A DNA stretch of 64,000 bases from assembly GCA_017303475.1 (NCBI GenBank), contig JAFLBO010000001.1, positions 248,001 through 312,000 of the forward strand, in the 5' to 3' direction. This document shows positions 7,539 to 16,500 of the stretch, piece by piece (the first letter of the stretch is position 1; every line of letters starts with the position of its first letter). Origin of the DNA: Chitinophagales bacterium (GTDB lineage Bacteria > Bacteroidota > Bacteroidia > Chitinophagales > Saprospiraceae). The position numbers and the translations under genes are program-made. The notes beneath the pieces were generated by a model. It had not been told where the DNA came from and did no database searches. It saw nothing but the letters and a program-made list of their open reading frames with translations.

Positions 7539-9572
7539 ATGCGAATTAGTTGCCTTTTTGCCTTATTTTTGATAATTTCTAACCAACTTTTAGCTCAAAA
7601 CGAATTAAACTCAGACAGTCTGATCTTACTGGATGAAACGGTGGTAACAGCGTACAGAGGGGCAAGCAAAGCACTAAAAACGCTTGAGGCTATTACAACC
7701 CTGAAGCGCAGAGAGCTTCAAATGTTTCAATCCCGGACAAGTCCTGAGGCATTGGGTATAATGCCGGGTGTTTTTGTGCAAAAAACCAATCATGGCGGGG
7801 GTTCACCTTTTATACGCGGGCTCACAGGAAATCAAACCCTGCTGTTGATTGATGGCATCCGGTTGAATAATGCGACTTTCCGCTACGGCCCCAATCAATA
7901 TTTTAATACCATTGATGTTTTTACCCTCGATCGAATAGAAGCGCTCAGGGGTGGAGGTGCTGTGCCGTTTGGATCGGATGCTATGGGGGGAACTTTACAG
8001 GCATTTACCAGAACATTGGAGTTTGAGAATCAAAATTCATGGAATGGAAAAATGACGGCACGCTGGGCCACTCAACAAATGGAGCAAACCCTTAGGCCGG
8101 AACTTGGATTCAGCAGTAAACGGGTAGCTGCGGCTGGTGGGATAAGCTGGAGAAAATTTGGCGATCTGGTTGGCGGCGATACCACCGGTCGGCAAACGCC
8201 CAGCGGCTACAGCGAACTGGACATGGATATCAAGGCAAAAATTGCACTAACCTCCGCATCTACCTTAACGTTCTTACATCAGCGGGTACAACAACAAAAC
8301 GTACCAGTTTACCATAAGTTCGTTCTGGAAAACTTTGCAGAAAACCATATGGATCCACAAAAAAGAGCCCTCAGTTATATGCGTTTTGATCAAAAGTTTA
8401 GCAGGGGAACATTGAAGCAAATAAGCGCTACGTTATCCTTGAACGAAACTGAAGAGGTCAGGAAGATCAGAAAGAATGGCTCTTCCGTGTTACGTACCGA
8501 ATCAGATCATGTAATGTCGTATGGTGGTATTGTTCAAATGGATCATGCCATCGGCAATAATTGGACTATCCGTTCCGGAATAGATGGCTATCTGGATGAT
8601 GTAAGCAGTGCCAGAACTGATTTTGACCAGTCAACCGGAGTGCTGACGCCCAAAAGGGGCCTATATCCAGATGGTTCCACCATGTCAAGCATTTCCGCAT
8701 TTTCCATACATACGGTAACAATCCGGCAATGGGATGTTTCGGCTGGCGCCCGCTGGAACGCATATGCATTCCGTGTGAAAGATACTGATTTGGGGGAAGT
8801 GACTATCAAGCCTAAGGCATTGGTATGGAATGCTTCTGCAGGTTACCTTATTAATAGCCAATCAACCATCTTTGGCTCCGCTCAAACCTCTTTTCGTACG
8901 CCCAATATTGATGATTTGGGCACACTGGGAATCGTAGATTTCCGCTTTGAGGTGCCCAATTACCAGCTTAAGCCAGAGCGGTCTACCCATTTTCAAATGG
9001 GGTACAAATGGCAAAGTCCATCTTTTCAGGGTTCCGCATACTTGTATAGAAATGAGTTGCGTGATTTGATCACCAGAGCGAAACAGGATACCCAAATGAT
9101 GCAAGGGTATCCATTATACCAAAAGGAAAACTCTGGTAGTGCTTATATTCAAGGGTTTGAGGCTGATGCCAAATACCTGATAAATCAACATTGGGGCCTG
9201 ACAGGCAGTTTTACCTATACCTATGGGCAAAATGTTAGCGACAAAGAGCCCCTCAGGAGAATTCCACCCGTATTTGGCAGAGTAGCTGTGCAGTTTAAGC
9301 CAGATTTTGGTTTGATAACCGCAGAATTAGCGGGCGCCACTAAACAAAGTCGGCTTGCCAAAGGGGATCAGGACGATAACAGAATACCTAAAGGGGGCAC
9401 ACCTGGGTGGTATTTGTTGAACCTGCATTTTGAGTACGAGTGGAAGCCAAATCTTGTGGCTCAAATTAGCATGCTAAATTTATTAAACCAGGATTATCGT
9501 ACGCATGGCTCAGGCATAAATGGTTACGGACGCTCCTTGTTTGCTACCCTTCAGTTAAATTTTGGGAAGTAG
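7539..9572 (+). CDS. TonB-dependent outer-membrane receptor
   Basis: A 677-residue receptor. A signal peptide (residues 1-19, ending LLAQ) is followed by a TonB-box-like stretch (DETVVTAYR), a plug domain at about residues 45-150 (MPGVFVQKTNHGGGSPFIRG, LLLIDGIRLNN, IEALRGGGAVPFGSDAMGG) and a 22-stranded barrel ending in a terminal beta strand (LFATLQLNFGK). It lacks the carboxypeptidase-regulatory domain typical of SusC. The ligand is unknown. It has its own promoter and lies inside the phosphorus region, so a phosphorus- or metal-related ligand is possible. Its last 29 bases overlap the 3' end of the convergent btaB gene. Confidence 0.9.
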   Translation: MRISCLFALFLIISNQLLAQNELNSDSLILLDETVVTAYRGASKALKTLEAITTLKRRELQMFQSRTSPEALGIMPGVFVQKTNHGGGSPFIRGLTGNQTLLLIDGIRLNNATFRYGPNQYFNTIDVFTLDRIEALRGGGAVPFGSDAMGGTLQAFTRTLEFENQNSWNGKMTARWATQQMEQTLRPELGFSSKRVAAAGGISWRKFGDLVGGDTTGRQTPSGYSELDMDIKAKIALTSASTLTFLHQRVQQQNVPVYHKFVLENFAENHMDPQKRALSYMRFDQKFSRGTLKQISATLSLNETEEVRKIRKNGSSVLRTESDHVMSYGGIVQMDHAIGNNWTIRSGIDGYLDDVSSARTDFDQSTGVLTPKRGLYPDGSTMSSISAFSIHTVTIRQWDVSAGARWNAYAFRVKDTDLGEVTIKPKALVWNASAGYLINSQSTIFGSAQTSFRTPNIDDLGTLGIVDFRFEVPNYQLKPERSTHFQMGYKWQSPSFQGSAYLYRNELRDLITRAKQDTQMMQGYPLYQKENSGSAYIQGFEADAKYLINQHWGLTGSFTYTYGQNVSDKEPLRRIPPVFGRVAVQFKPDFGLITAELAGATKQSRLAKGDQDDNRIPKGGTPGWYLLNLHFEYEWKPNLVAQISMLNLLNQDYRTHGSGINGYGRSLFATLQLNFGK

Positions 9573-10233
9573 CATTGTCAGCGGATTCCGGGGCTTTTTT
9601 CTTACCTATGTAAATGAAAAAAGTCCACAGGCCGGCGTATGCCTTCAAAATATCAAGGCGTTGCAATTCAAAGTTTTCCTTAAGGTATGGCAATAAATGT
9701 TCTTCCATGCGAACATGATTGAACCGCATCCATTTCCTGAACCAGGAAAATGGACTTCCATGAAAGTCTACAACAGCAATACGACCACCTGTAGGAAGAT
9801 CAGCATAAGCATGCTGGATTGCCTCCTTCCAACCGGGATTGATCATAGTAAGGCAGTATGAAAAAAGGATTACGTCCGGCCGTTTTGGCAATCTAACTGG
9901 CCTCAGTCCATAGGCGCTTTCCAATAAGAGTGTCCGTCTGGAATAGCGACTCAATTTTTGGCTGGCAATGTTTAGCATGTCCGGAGACAAATCAAGGCCG
10001 ATTAATTGCAGATTTGGGTAAAATCTGCTCAGAATATTCAGGTTGTAACCCGTGCCACAACCTACTTCCAGCACCGTCAACTCACTGAACATTGGAATTT
10101 CCAGAGCATGAATGATTCGCCTTCTTCCAAACAGGAATGTCCAGCGCGTTAATTGATACACTTTAGCGTGCCATTTGTAATATCCTTTAAGGGCTGCTCC
10201 TTGTTCAAGGGCAGAGCTTTGTATGGTATCCAT
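9544..10233 (-). CDS. btaB: BtaB-like SAM-dependent methyltransferase (betaine-lipid synthesis, second step)
   Basis: A 229-residue class I methyltransferase with the SAM-binding motif EVGCGTGYN (residues 56-64), the acidic ribose contact in LDLSPDML, and post-I motif DVILFSYCLTMI. In the known pathway BtaB transfers three methyl groups to diacylglyceryl-homoserine, giving the phosphorus-free betaine lipid DGTS. The assignment rests mainly on coupling: its ATG overlaps the stop of btaA by one base (TAATG). It acts at the inner membrane face, and a basic, hydrophobic N-terminal stretch (WTFLFGRRRIIHALEIP) fits that. It is the last gene of the unit phnZ-like - btaA - btaB. Its 3' end overlaps the convergent TonB-receptor gene. 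Confidence 0.85.
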   Translation of the reverse strand: MDTIQSSALEQGAALKGYYKWHAKVYQLTRWTFLFGRRRIIHALEIPMFSELTVLEVGCGTGYNLNILSRFYPNLQLIGLDLSPDMLNIASQKLSRYSRRTLLLESAYGLRPVRLPKRPDVILFSYCLTMINPGWKEAIQHAYADLPTGGRIAVVDFHGSPFSWFRKWMRFNHVRMEEHLLPYLKENFELQRLDILKAYAGLWTFFIYIGKKKAPESADNATSQNLTEG

Positions 10234-11393
10234 TAGACTGGTTGCTTTAAGATGCCTCTTAAGGTGGTTGCATATGTACCCACCCGGTCTGAGGGAATAT
10301 GTGGGATTGATTCAGCGGACAAAAACGTCACACTATCGTGTACGAAACCTGGCAGGAAATTGACGTTTGCGGATGCAGATCTTAGCAGGTATTTGGCTCC
10401 CGGTGCGCTGTTTTGCAGAATGAGGCGCCATTCCTCCTCCAACGCCGGAATATTGTTTTCAGCCATCCAGTCCTGATGGTCCAGCAGGATAAAATGGGTG
10501 TACTTACCAGGATGCTGTAGCAAAAACTCGCTTAATGTAGACGTGTGGGTTTGTATTCGGATTGCCCGGTTTTTCAGGGTCTCAAAATTTTCTTGTTTTA
10601 GGTAATTTGGGCAGCAGTCGGTGGTATAATGGCCATTCAGGTATACTTTCCAAAAGTAGTTATCAGTAATGCTTTGCTCCGTAAATACGATTCGGAGGCA
10701 AGCCCGGATATAACCGGCCATACCATCGGGGTAGTTTTGTTTTGCCAGCTCCTGTTGTATTTGAGGAACGCCTAACATGCTCTGGAATAAATGCCGGTTA
10801 ATCAGCCAGGCAGTAAAAGCATCTAATAATAGCGGCTCAATTTGCTCATAAACGGCTTTCTGCTCTTCCAGATTCTTTGCGCCTAGTAAAGCATTCATAT
10901 GGTTCGCCAGGCTTTTTTTAGCCTTGATTCTTTTGTGCATCAGGTATGCAGCCGCACCGGCGCTTCCATACCAGTAGAAGCTTTTGCGCAATTTCTCTCC
11001 TGTAAAAAAATATAGATGTCTCTGCCAATATTTTCTGCTGAAGTCCGAAAGCTCACCAGCTAAGGATTCCCGAAAAAGACTATCAGCCTGTTTACTGTAT
11101 CCTTGTCCAAACCACTCAAAAAGAGATTGATAATCAGCATATTGAATCATCCGGCACTTAAGTTCCAATAACCCGTTTTGCCTTGGATTCATATCAATAC
11201 AGTTGATGCTTTTGGGGTTGTCCAGTAAATAATCCAGTGCGTTACAACCAGCTGAGGTAAGCATCACAATCTGACTGTTGGCATCAAAGTTCAACAGAGC
11301 CCGGTCACACCTGGGATCTTCCCAACAAGTGTTGTAAACCAGGTTGTTACCATGAATTTTTTGGAATACCTTGGTTTTTATTATGTTTACCAT
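10233..11393 (-). CDS. btaA: BtaA: S-adenosylmethionine:diacylglycerol 3-amino-3-carboxypropyltransferase
   Basis: A 386-residue DUF3419-family protein. The conserved N-terminal signature VYNTCWEDPRCDRALL lies at residues 18-33, followed by a SAM-binding fold (VMLTSAGCNALDYLL, INCIDMNPRQ). BtaA moves the 3-amino-3-carboxypropyl group of SAM to diacylglycerol, the first step of DGTS synthesis, a lipid known in other bacteria to replace phospholipids when phosphate is short. The C-terminal half keeps family motifs such as FILLDHQDWM and LLRSASANVNFLPG. It begins 19 bases after the PhnZ-like gene and overlaps btaB by one base, so the three form an operon. The link of membrane phosphorus sparing to phosphonate cleavage is inferred from this order. 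Confidence 0.93.
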   Translation of the reverse strand: MVNIIKTKVFQKIHGNNLVYNTCWEDPRCDRALLNFDANSQIVMLTSAGCNALDYLLDNPKSINCIDMNPRQNGLLELKCRMIQYADYQSLFEWFGQGYSKQADSLFRESLAGELSDFSRKYWQRHLYFFTGEKLRKSFYWYGSAGAAAYLMHKRIKAKKSLANHMNALLGAKNLEEQKAVYEQIEPLLLDAFTAWLINRHLFQSMLGVPQIQQELAKQNYPDGMAGYIRACLRIVFTEQSITDNYFWKVYLNGHYTTDCCPNYLKQENFETLKNRAIRIQTHTSTLSEFLLQHPGKYTHFILLDHQDWMAENNIPALEEEWRLILQNSAPGAKYLLRSASANVNFLPGFVHDSVTFLSAESIPHIPSDRVGTYATTLRGILKQPV

Positions 11394-11412
11394 GCTTTAT
11401 CCGCTTTTGCAA

Positions 11413-11985
11413 CTAAAAATGCTCCTTCATGAGCGTTTCCAACCAGGCTGTTTCAGTGGGTCGATTCATTAATTTGGCTTTTTCATCTATTCTCCTGAGC
11501 GCAATGTGCTGCTGAAACAGAGGATCGGCCTCAAAGGCATGCTGCTCCTCAAGGTTAAGCACCCCACCTTGTTTTTCCAGGGTAATGCGACTGGCTTCAG
11601 ACAACCCGTTGAAATATTCAGGGGCGGTGCTGACTAAATACCTTTTAGCCAAGACGTGGTTGGCTACCAGACTTGCGACTTTTTCCGAAAAACCCAGTTC
11701 CAGGAGTTTTTTAGCCCCGATTGATTCATGATCCCATTGCCCATACCCATCCATATCACCTTCTGTAGTGTCACATAGATGACCAAAATCATGTAGAAAT
11801 GCAGCGATAATGAATGTCGTGTCTTCCGGGAACTGCTCTTTTGCCAGTGTAGCAGCCTGGACAGCATGCTCAAGCTGACTAACCGGTTCGCCATGATATT
11901 CTTCATGGCCACGTTGAGTGAAAGTTGAAAAAACGAGGTCAATACTTGAAGCAGGAATCATTTGTGTGCATGTGTTATTAGACAT
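11413..11985 (-). CDS. phnZ: PhnZ-like HD-domain mixed-valence diiron oxygenase (phosphonate C-P cleavage)
   Basis: A 190-residue HD-domain protein very close in layout to PhnZ, which cleaves 1-hydroxy-2-aminoethylphosphonate to glycine and phosphate with O2. Visible counterparts of the iron ligands are H40, H65-D66, H86, H110 and D167. Y30 and E33 (EEYHGE) keep the substrate-gating Tyr/Glu pair three residues apart. The stretch VLAKRYLV with the preceding H110 is the characteristic substrate-phosphonate-binding segment, which argues against an ordinary HD phosphohydrolase. No PhnY-type 2-oxoglutarate hydroxylase, the usual supplier of its substrate, lies in the window. It is the first gene of the unit with btaA and btaB, preceded by a hairpin only 13 bases upstream. 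Confidence 0.85.
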   Translation of the reverse strand: MSNNTCTQMIPASSIDLVFSTFTQRGHEEYHGEPVSQLEHAVQAATLAKEQFPEDTTFIIAAFLHDFGHLCDTTEGDMDGYGQWDHESIGAKKLLELGFSEKVASLVANHVLAKRYLVSTAPEYFNGLSEASRITLEKQGGVLNLEEQHAFEADPLFQQHIALRRIDEKAKLMNRPTETAWLETLMKEHF

Positions 11986-11998
11986 GTTGGAAAGAGAA

Positions 11999-12025
11999 AG
12001 GAAAACGGCATTTCGCCGTTTTCCT
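11999..12025 (-). terminator. Hairpin between susD and the PhnZ-like gene
   Basis: A perfect 11-bp stem (AGGAAAACGGC / GCCGTTTTCCT) with a 5-base loop is followed on the minus strand by the U-rich TTTCTCTTTCC. It looks like an intrinsic terminator or attenuator after susD. It ends 13 bases before the PhnZ-like ATG, which leaves no room for a separate downstream promoter. Confidence 0.65.
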
Positions 12026-12072
12026 CCTAAACTGAAAACCCATTGTTGTATGAAGTCAATGATGGTACGTCT

Positions 12073-13542
12073 TTATTTCAGATACCACATTTTGGTATTC
12101 AAATCATCGGCGCCCTGACGGCCTACAGCTTCATTGTAGCTGGCTTCATTAAGTGCTTGTTCAATAATCGGGTAACGGAAACGAACTGGAATCATATCAT
12201 TATTCTGGTTGGAAATGCCGGGGGTAAGCGCCGGAATGCCTGTTCGACGCCAGTCAAACCAAGCTTCCATTCCCTGATAAAACAATGAAATCCACTTCTG
12301 AAATCCAATTTTAGACAGCTTTTCCTGCTGCGAACCTTCGTAGGCTACAGTGGTGCGGGTGAGGTAATCTGCTGGTGTAACAAGTCCGTAAAAAGCAAAG
12401 GATGCATTTACACCGTTTTCGTAGTACGTTTTGGCGTTGCCAGAAAGCAAACCTTTTTCTGCAGCTTCAGCCAGCAGGAATTGAAGCTCTGCATAGGTCA
12501 TAATAACGCCTTTGGCAATTGTCAAACCTGTTGTTGAAATTGACTGCTCATAGTAAAGTGAGCCAATTCTGGACTGAAACTGCGGGCCACCGTTGTATTG
12601 CAGAGCATCAACATCGTTCAATCCATTCGGGATACCGGCGTAAACCGGGTTAGCGCTGTTTTCGGTGTCCGGAGTAGGTCTGAAGAAAATAGGCATCCGC
12701 GGATCGCTGAGGCTTTTCAAAGTATCCAATAATGTTTTGCTTGCACGGAATTCATTGAATGAACCGATCCGTGAAGAATAGAGTGGAAACTGGTCAGGAG
12801 AAGTGGCGGCATAAGCATATAATGCATTGTCGGCGTTTCCTTCAAATACAGGGTAATTGGCAGGACTTTCAATAATGGCACGAAGCTCTGCACTTACGTC
12901 GCGTTTGCGTGAAATGCGGAGTAGTGCGCGCACACGCAGAGAATTGGCCAGTTTCTTCCATTTGTTCAGGTCTCCTTTGTAAATGACATCACCGGCTACC
13001 ACTTCGCCAGTGGTGCCAAGCAAATCACTTGCCGTCTTCAAATCGGCGAGGATACCGTTATAAATAGCTTCCTGCGTATCGTATTTGGGGTAGTTTTGGC
13101 CTTCCTTGGCACTTATGGCTTCTGAATATGGGATGTCTCCATAAGCGTCTGTTGCCAGAGAGAACATCCATGGTTTCATGATCAGCGCAATGGCTTTGTA
13201 GTTGTTTTCTCCATTGGCTTCGCTTTGCTGAAGAATGATTTTTACATCCCGCATATTGTCGTATACGGAATTCCAGATACCATTAAGCTCACCCCACAGG
13301 TAACGGTCTTCGTTCACAAACTGGTTTTTGGCTGTATGCTGAATGACAATATTGCCAATACCCCAGGTTTCGCCCATTACTGAGTTCATTACATCACGCT
13401 GGATCTGAGGAAGTAACAACCCGGAATTCACACTGGTTGGCGCGTTGGGGTTGCTGTTGACTTCATCAAAATCTTTTGTGCAACCAAATGCCATAGTTAT
13501 CAAGGCAAAGGCTGTGAGAAATTTAATGTTTGTATGTTTCAT
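12073..13542 (-). CDS. SusD/RagB-family nutrient-binding outer-membrane lipoprotein
   Basis: A 489-residue lipoprotein with signal peptide and lipobox ending at C21 (MAFGC). The body follows the SusD-like pattern: FDEVNSNPN start, TPR-rich helices (YKAIALIMKPWMFSLATDAYGDIPYSEA), and a C-terminal FQKWISLFYQGMEAWFDWRRTGIP segment typical of the SusD-like 2 subgroup. It would lie on the cell surface as a lid on the SusC barrel and bind the ligand. The ligand is unknown; no glycoside hydrolase is nearby, which makes an ordinary polysaccharide locus less likely. It follows susC by 49 bases, and the PhnZ-like gene follows 87 bases later on the same strand. Confidence 0.93.
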   Translation of the reverse strand: MKHTNIKFLTAFALITMAFGCTKDFDEVNSNPNAPTSVNSGLLLPQIQRDVMNSVMGETWGIGNIVIQHTAKNQFVNEDRYLWGELNGIWNSVYDNMRDVKIILQQSEANGENNYKAIALIMKPWMFSLATDAYGDIPYSEAISAKEGQNYPKYDTQEAIYNGILADLKTASDLLGTTGEVVAGDVIYKGDLNKWKKLANSLRVRALLRISRKRDVSAELRAIIESPANYPVFEGNADNALYAYAATSPDQFPLYSSRIGSFNEFRASKTLLDTLKSLSDPRMPIFFRPTPDTENSANPVYAGIPNGLNDVDALQYNGGPQFQSRIGSLYYEQSISTTGLTIAKGVIMTYAELQFLLAEAAEKGLLSGNAKTYYENGVNASFAFYGLVTPADYLTRTTVAYEGSQQEKLSKIGFQKWISLFYQGMEAWFDWRRTGIPALTPGISNQNNDMIPVRFRYPIIEQALNEASYNEAVGRQGADDLNTKMWYLK

Positions 13543-13591
13543 TGTATGAATGGCTGAAATGAAAAAAAGTGGTTTTTTGGGTTTAGGGGTA

Positions 13592-16500
13592 TTAAAAACG
13601 GAAGCTCAGGTTTACGCCCCAGCTACGTGTTGAAGGCAGCGCAACAGATTCTACACCAGGAATAACAGTACCGCCAGCCGTAGAAGAAGTTTCAGGATCT
13701 ATGTGTGGAACTTTGGTCCACAGTGCCAGGTTACGACCAACTACGGAGAGACTCAGGTCACGCAGAGCACTGCCTTTCAGCAAACGGTTAGGCAGGGTGT
13801 ATCCCAATTTCACTTCGCGGAGCTTGGTGAAGGAGGCGTCGTACATCACACCTTCAATGAGACTGCGACCCAGGGTATATGTGGTGTGCCATTCACGGGC
13901 GCTCAGCTTAACTGCATTCGGACTGAAAGAACCGTCTGCATTCTGAACCACACCTTCGCCGATTACACCATTTCCTTCTACATTCAAATCGTAACCATTG
14001 GCACGACCTTCCAGTGTTTCAATGATTTGACCACCTTCACGACCCACAGTTTGGGTATGGGAGTAAACTTTACCACCAATGCGCACATCAAACAAAACGC
14101 CTAGCGACAAACCTTTGAAATTGAAAGTATTGCCGATGCCGCCCAGCCAATCTGGGTTATAGTTGCCTAATAAAATGCGGCTGGAGGTACGAATGGGTTT
14201 GCCTTGATTGTTGTAAACCACCTGGCCTACAAATTGACCGGATGGATCATAGTATTTGCTGTTAGGATCGCTGCTAACGCGCTCATAACCAATTCCATAC
14301 ATGTTGCCCATTTGTTCTCCAACACGCGCTTCTACCGTCACGTACCGGGAGGCCAGCACATAATTGCTCACTTCCTGACCGGAAACAGGATCGGTAAACA
14401 GTTCCTTAACTTTGCTACGATTACGTGAGAAGTTGAAATAGACATCCCAGCTGAAATTGCGTTTGCGAATCGGGGTAGCAGTCAACATCAATTCTACGCC
14501 CTGGTTTTCAATCAAACCGGCATTAATGATACGTGCGCTGTAACCGGATGTATTTGTCAGCGGAATAGGCAGAATCTGGTTTTTACTCTGGGTGTTGTAA
14601 TAGGTTACATCCAATCCAAGGCGATTATGGAAAAATCGCAGGTCAAGGCCTGTTTCAAATGAGGTACTGATTTCAGGTTTCAGGTCTGCATTTACCAAAA
14701 CACTCGATTCACTGTAAGATGGGGTTCCCAATACAGCTTGTTGAGCGTTAAAAATTGTTTCCAACTGGTATGGATCTGTATCGTTACCTACCTGAGCAAT
14801 ACCTACGCGAACCTTTGCAAAAGAAAGAATATCAGATTTGATCTTAAAGGCATCGGTCAAAACGGCGCTCATGTTTGCCGCATAATAGAGATAGCTCCGA
14901 GAGTCGGATGGCAGGGTGCTTGACCAGTCGTTGCGGGCAGAAAGATCGAGATACAGGTAATTGCGGAAACCCAATTGACCGGTTGCGTACAAAGAATTGA
15001 TGCGTTTTTCTGTATACGGCGTGTTGGTCAGGTTCTGTAATGCTACACGAGAGTTTGACAGTGTATAAATGCCAGGTACAGCCAACTCAGGGGCAATAAC
15101 ATCTGAGTAACGGCCTACCTGACGCATAGCATTGCCGCCCAGGCCCAGATTAAGGTCAAAATCGCGATTCAGGTCTTTTTTGTAGCTCAACAGGAAATCT
15201 GTGTTCAGCTCAGAAAAACCAATTCTTTCTTCTCTGTAACTGCCACGCTGGAAACGCTGGGTGCTGTAAGCTCTGCGACGAGCACGGAATTCGTTGGTGG
15301 CATCGGTGCCTGCACGGAGCATCAGGCTCAGGTTGTCTGTAAAATCGTAAGTAATGGATGCATTACCGTAAACACGGCCCAAATTCTGGCTGTTGGTGTT
15401 TTCATACAGGTTGAAATAAGGGTTGTCGTGATAGTTGTAGTTAAAGCCAAACTGATTCAAACCTTCGCGTCCTGCCATCCAGTAGTCGCGCATGGCCTTA
15501 ACATCTACCTGTCTGCCCAACCAGCAGTTGAACAGATACATAATGTTTTCAGTGCCATAACTGAGGTTAGGACGGTTTGCACTGGTGTTTGTCAGATAAT
15601 TGATGGCTGTCCGTACATGCAGACGGTCGCTCAGTTTATAACCGCCTGAAAATGAAATGGTATTGCGTTTCAAATCAGTATTTGGTACGGTGCCAACCTG
15701 ATCCAACCAGGTGTACGACAAACGGAAGTCGCCATTTTGATTACTGCCGGTAAGTGCCACATTGTGTGTTTGAGTAACGCCTGTTTCAAAAAAGTCGCGG
15801 ATATTATCCGGACGGGCAACCCAAGGTGTAGCAGTTATGCTGCCACGTGCAGCCAATTGTTGATCCAGGTTAACCGGACCGATAGACGTGAACAAGTTTC
15901 CAACATCACCACCGCGGAAGCCGTTAGAGGTTGGAGAATCAAATTGTGGAATTAATTGACCGTTCAGTTGAGGTCCCCAGCTTTCATCAACACCATCTGC
16001 GGTGCCACCGCCATTGCCATCTTTAAATTCAAAGTCGCCTCCAAGTCCCTGGCCATATTGGTTTTGATACTCAGGGAGGCGCAGTACGTTTTCAAAGGTT
16101 ACGGTTGAATTCACAGAAACACCGATTCCTTTGGTCCCTTTTCCAGATTTGGTGGTGATTACAATAACACCGTTGTTTGCACGTGAACCATATAAAGCGG
16201 CAGCGCTTGCACCTTTCAGTACAGTAATGGACTCAACGTCGTCAGGATTTACAAACCCTGCGCCATTGCCATAATCAGCTTCCTGATAGCTATTTCCGGA
16301 AGAGCCGCGGAATTCATTGGTAATAGGCACACCGTCTACTACGAAAAGTGGTTGGTTCCTGCCAATATTCAAGGAACGTTCGCCACGAATCGTAATACGG
16401 GAGGAAGAACCAATACCTGATGGATTACCTACTACGGTAACACCGGCAACCTTACCAGCTAAAGAGTTGATAATATTGGTTTCACGCGCCTTAATGAGGT

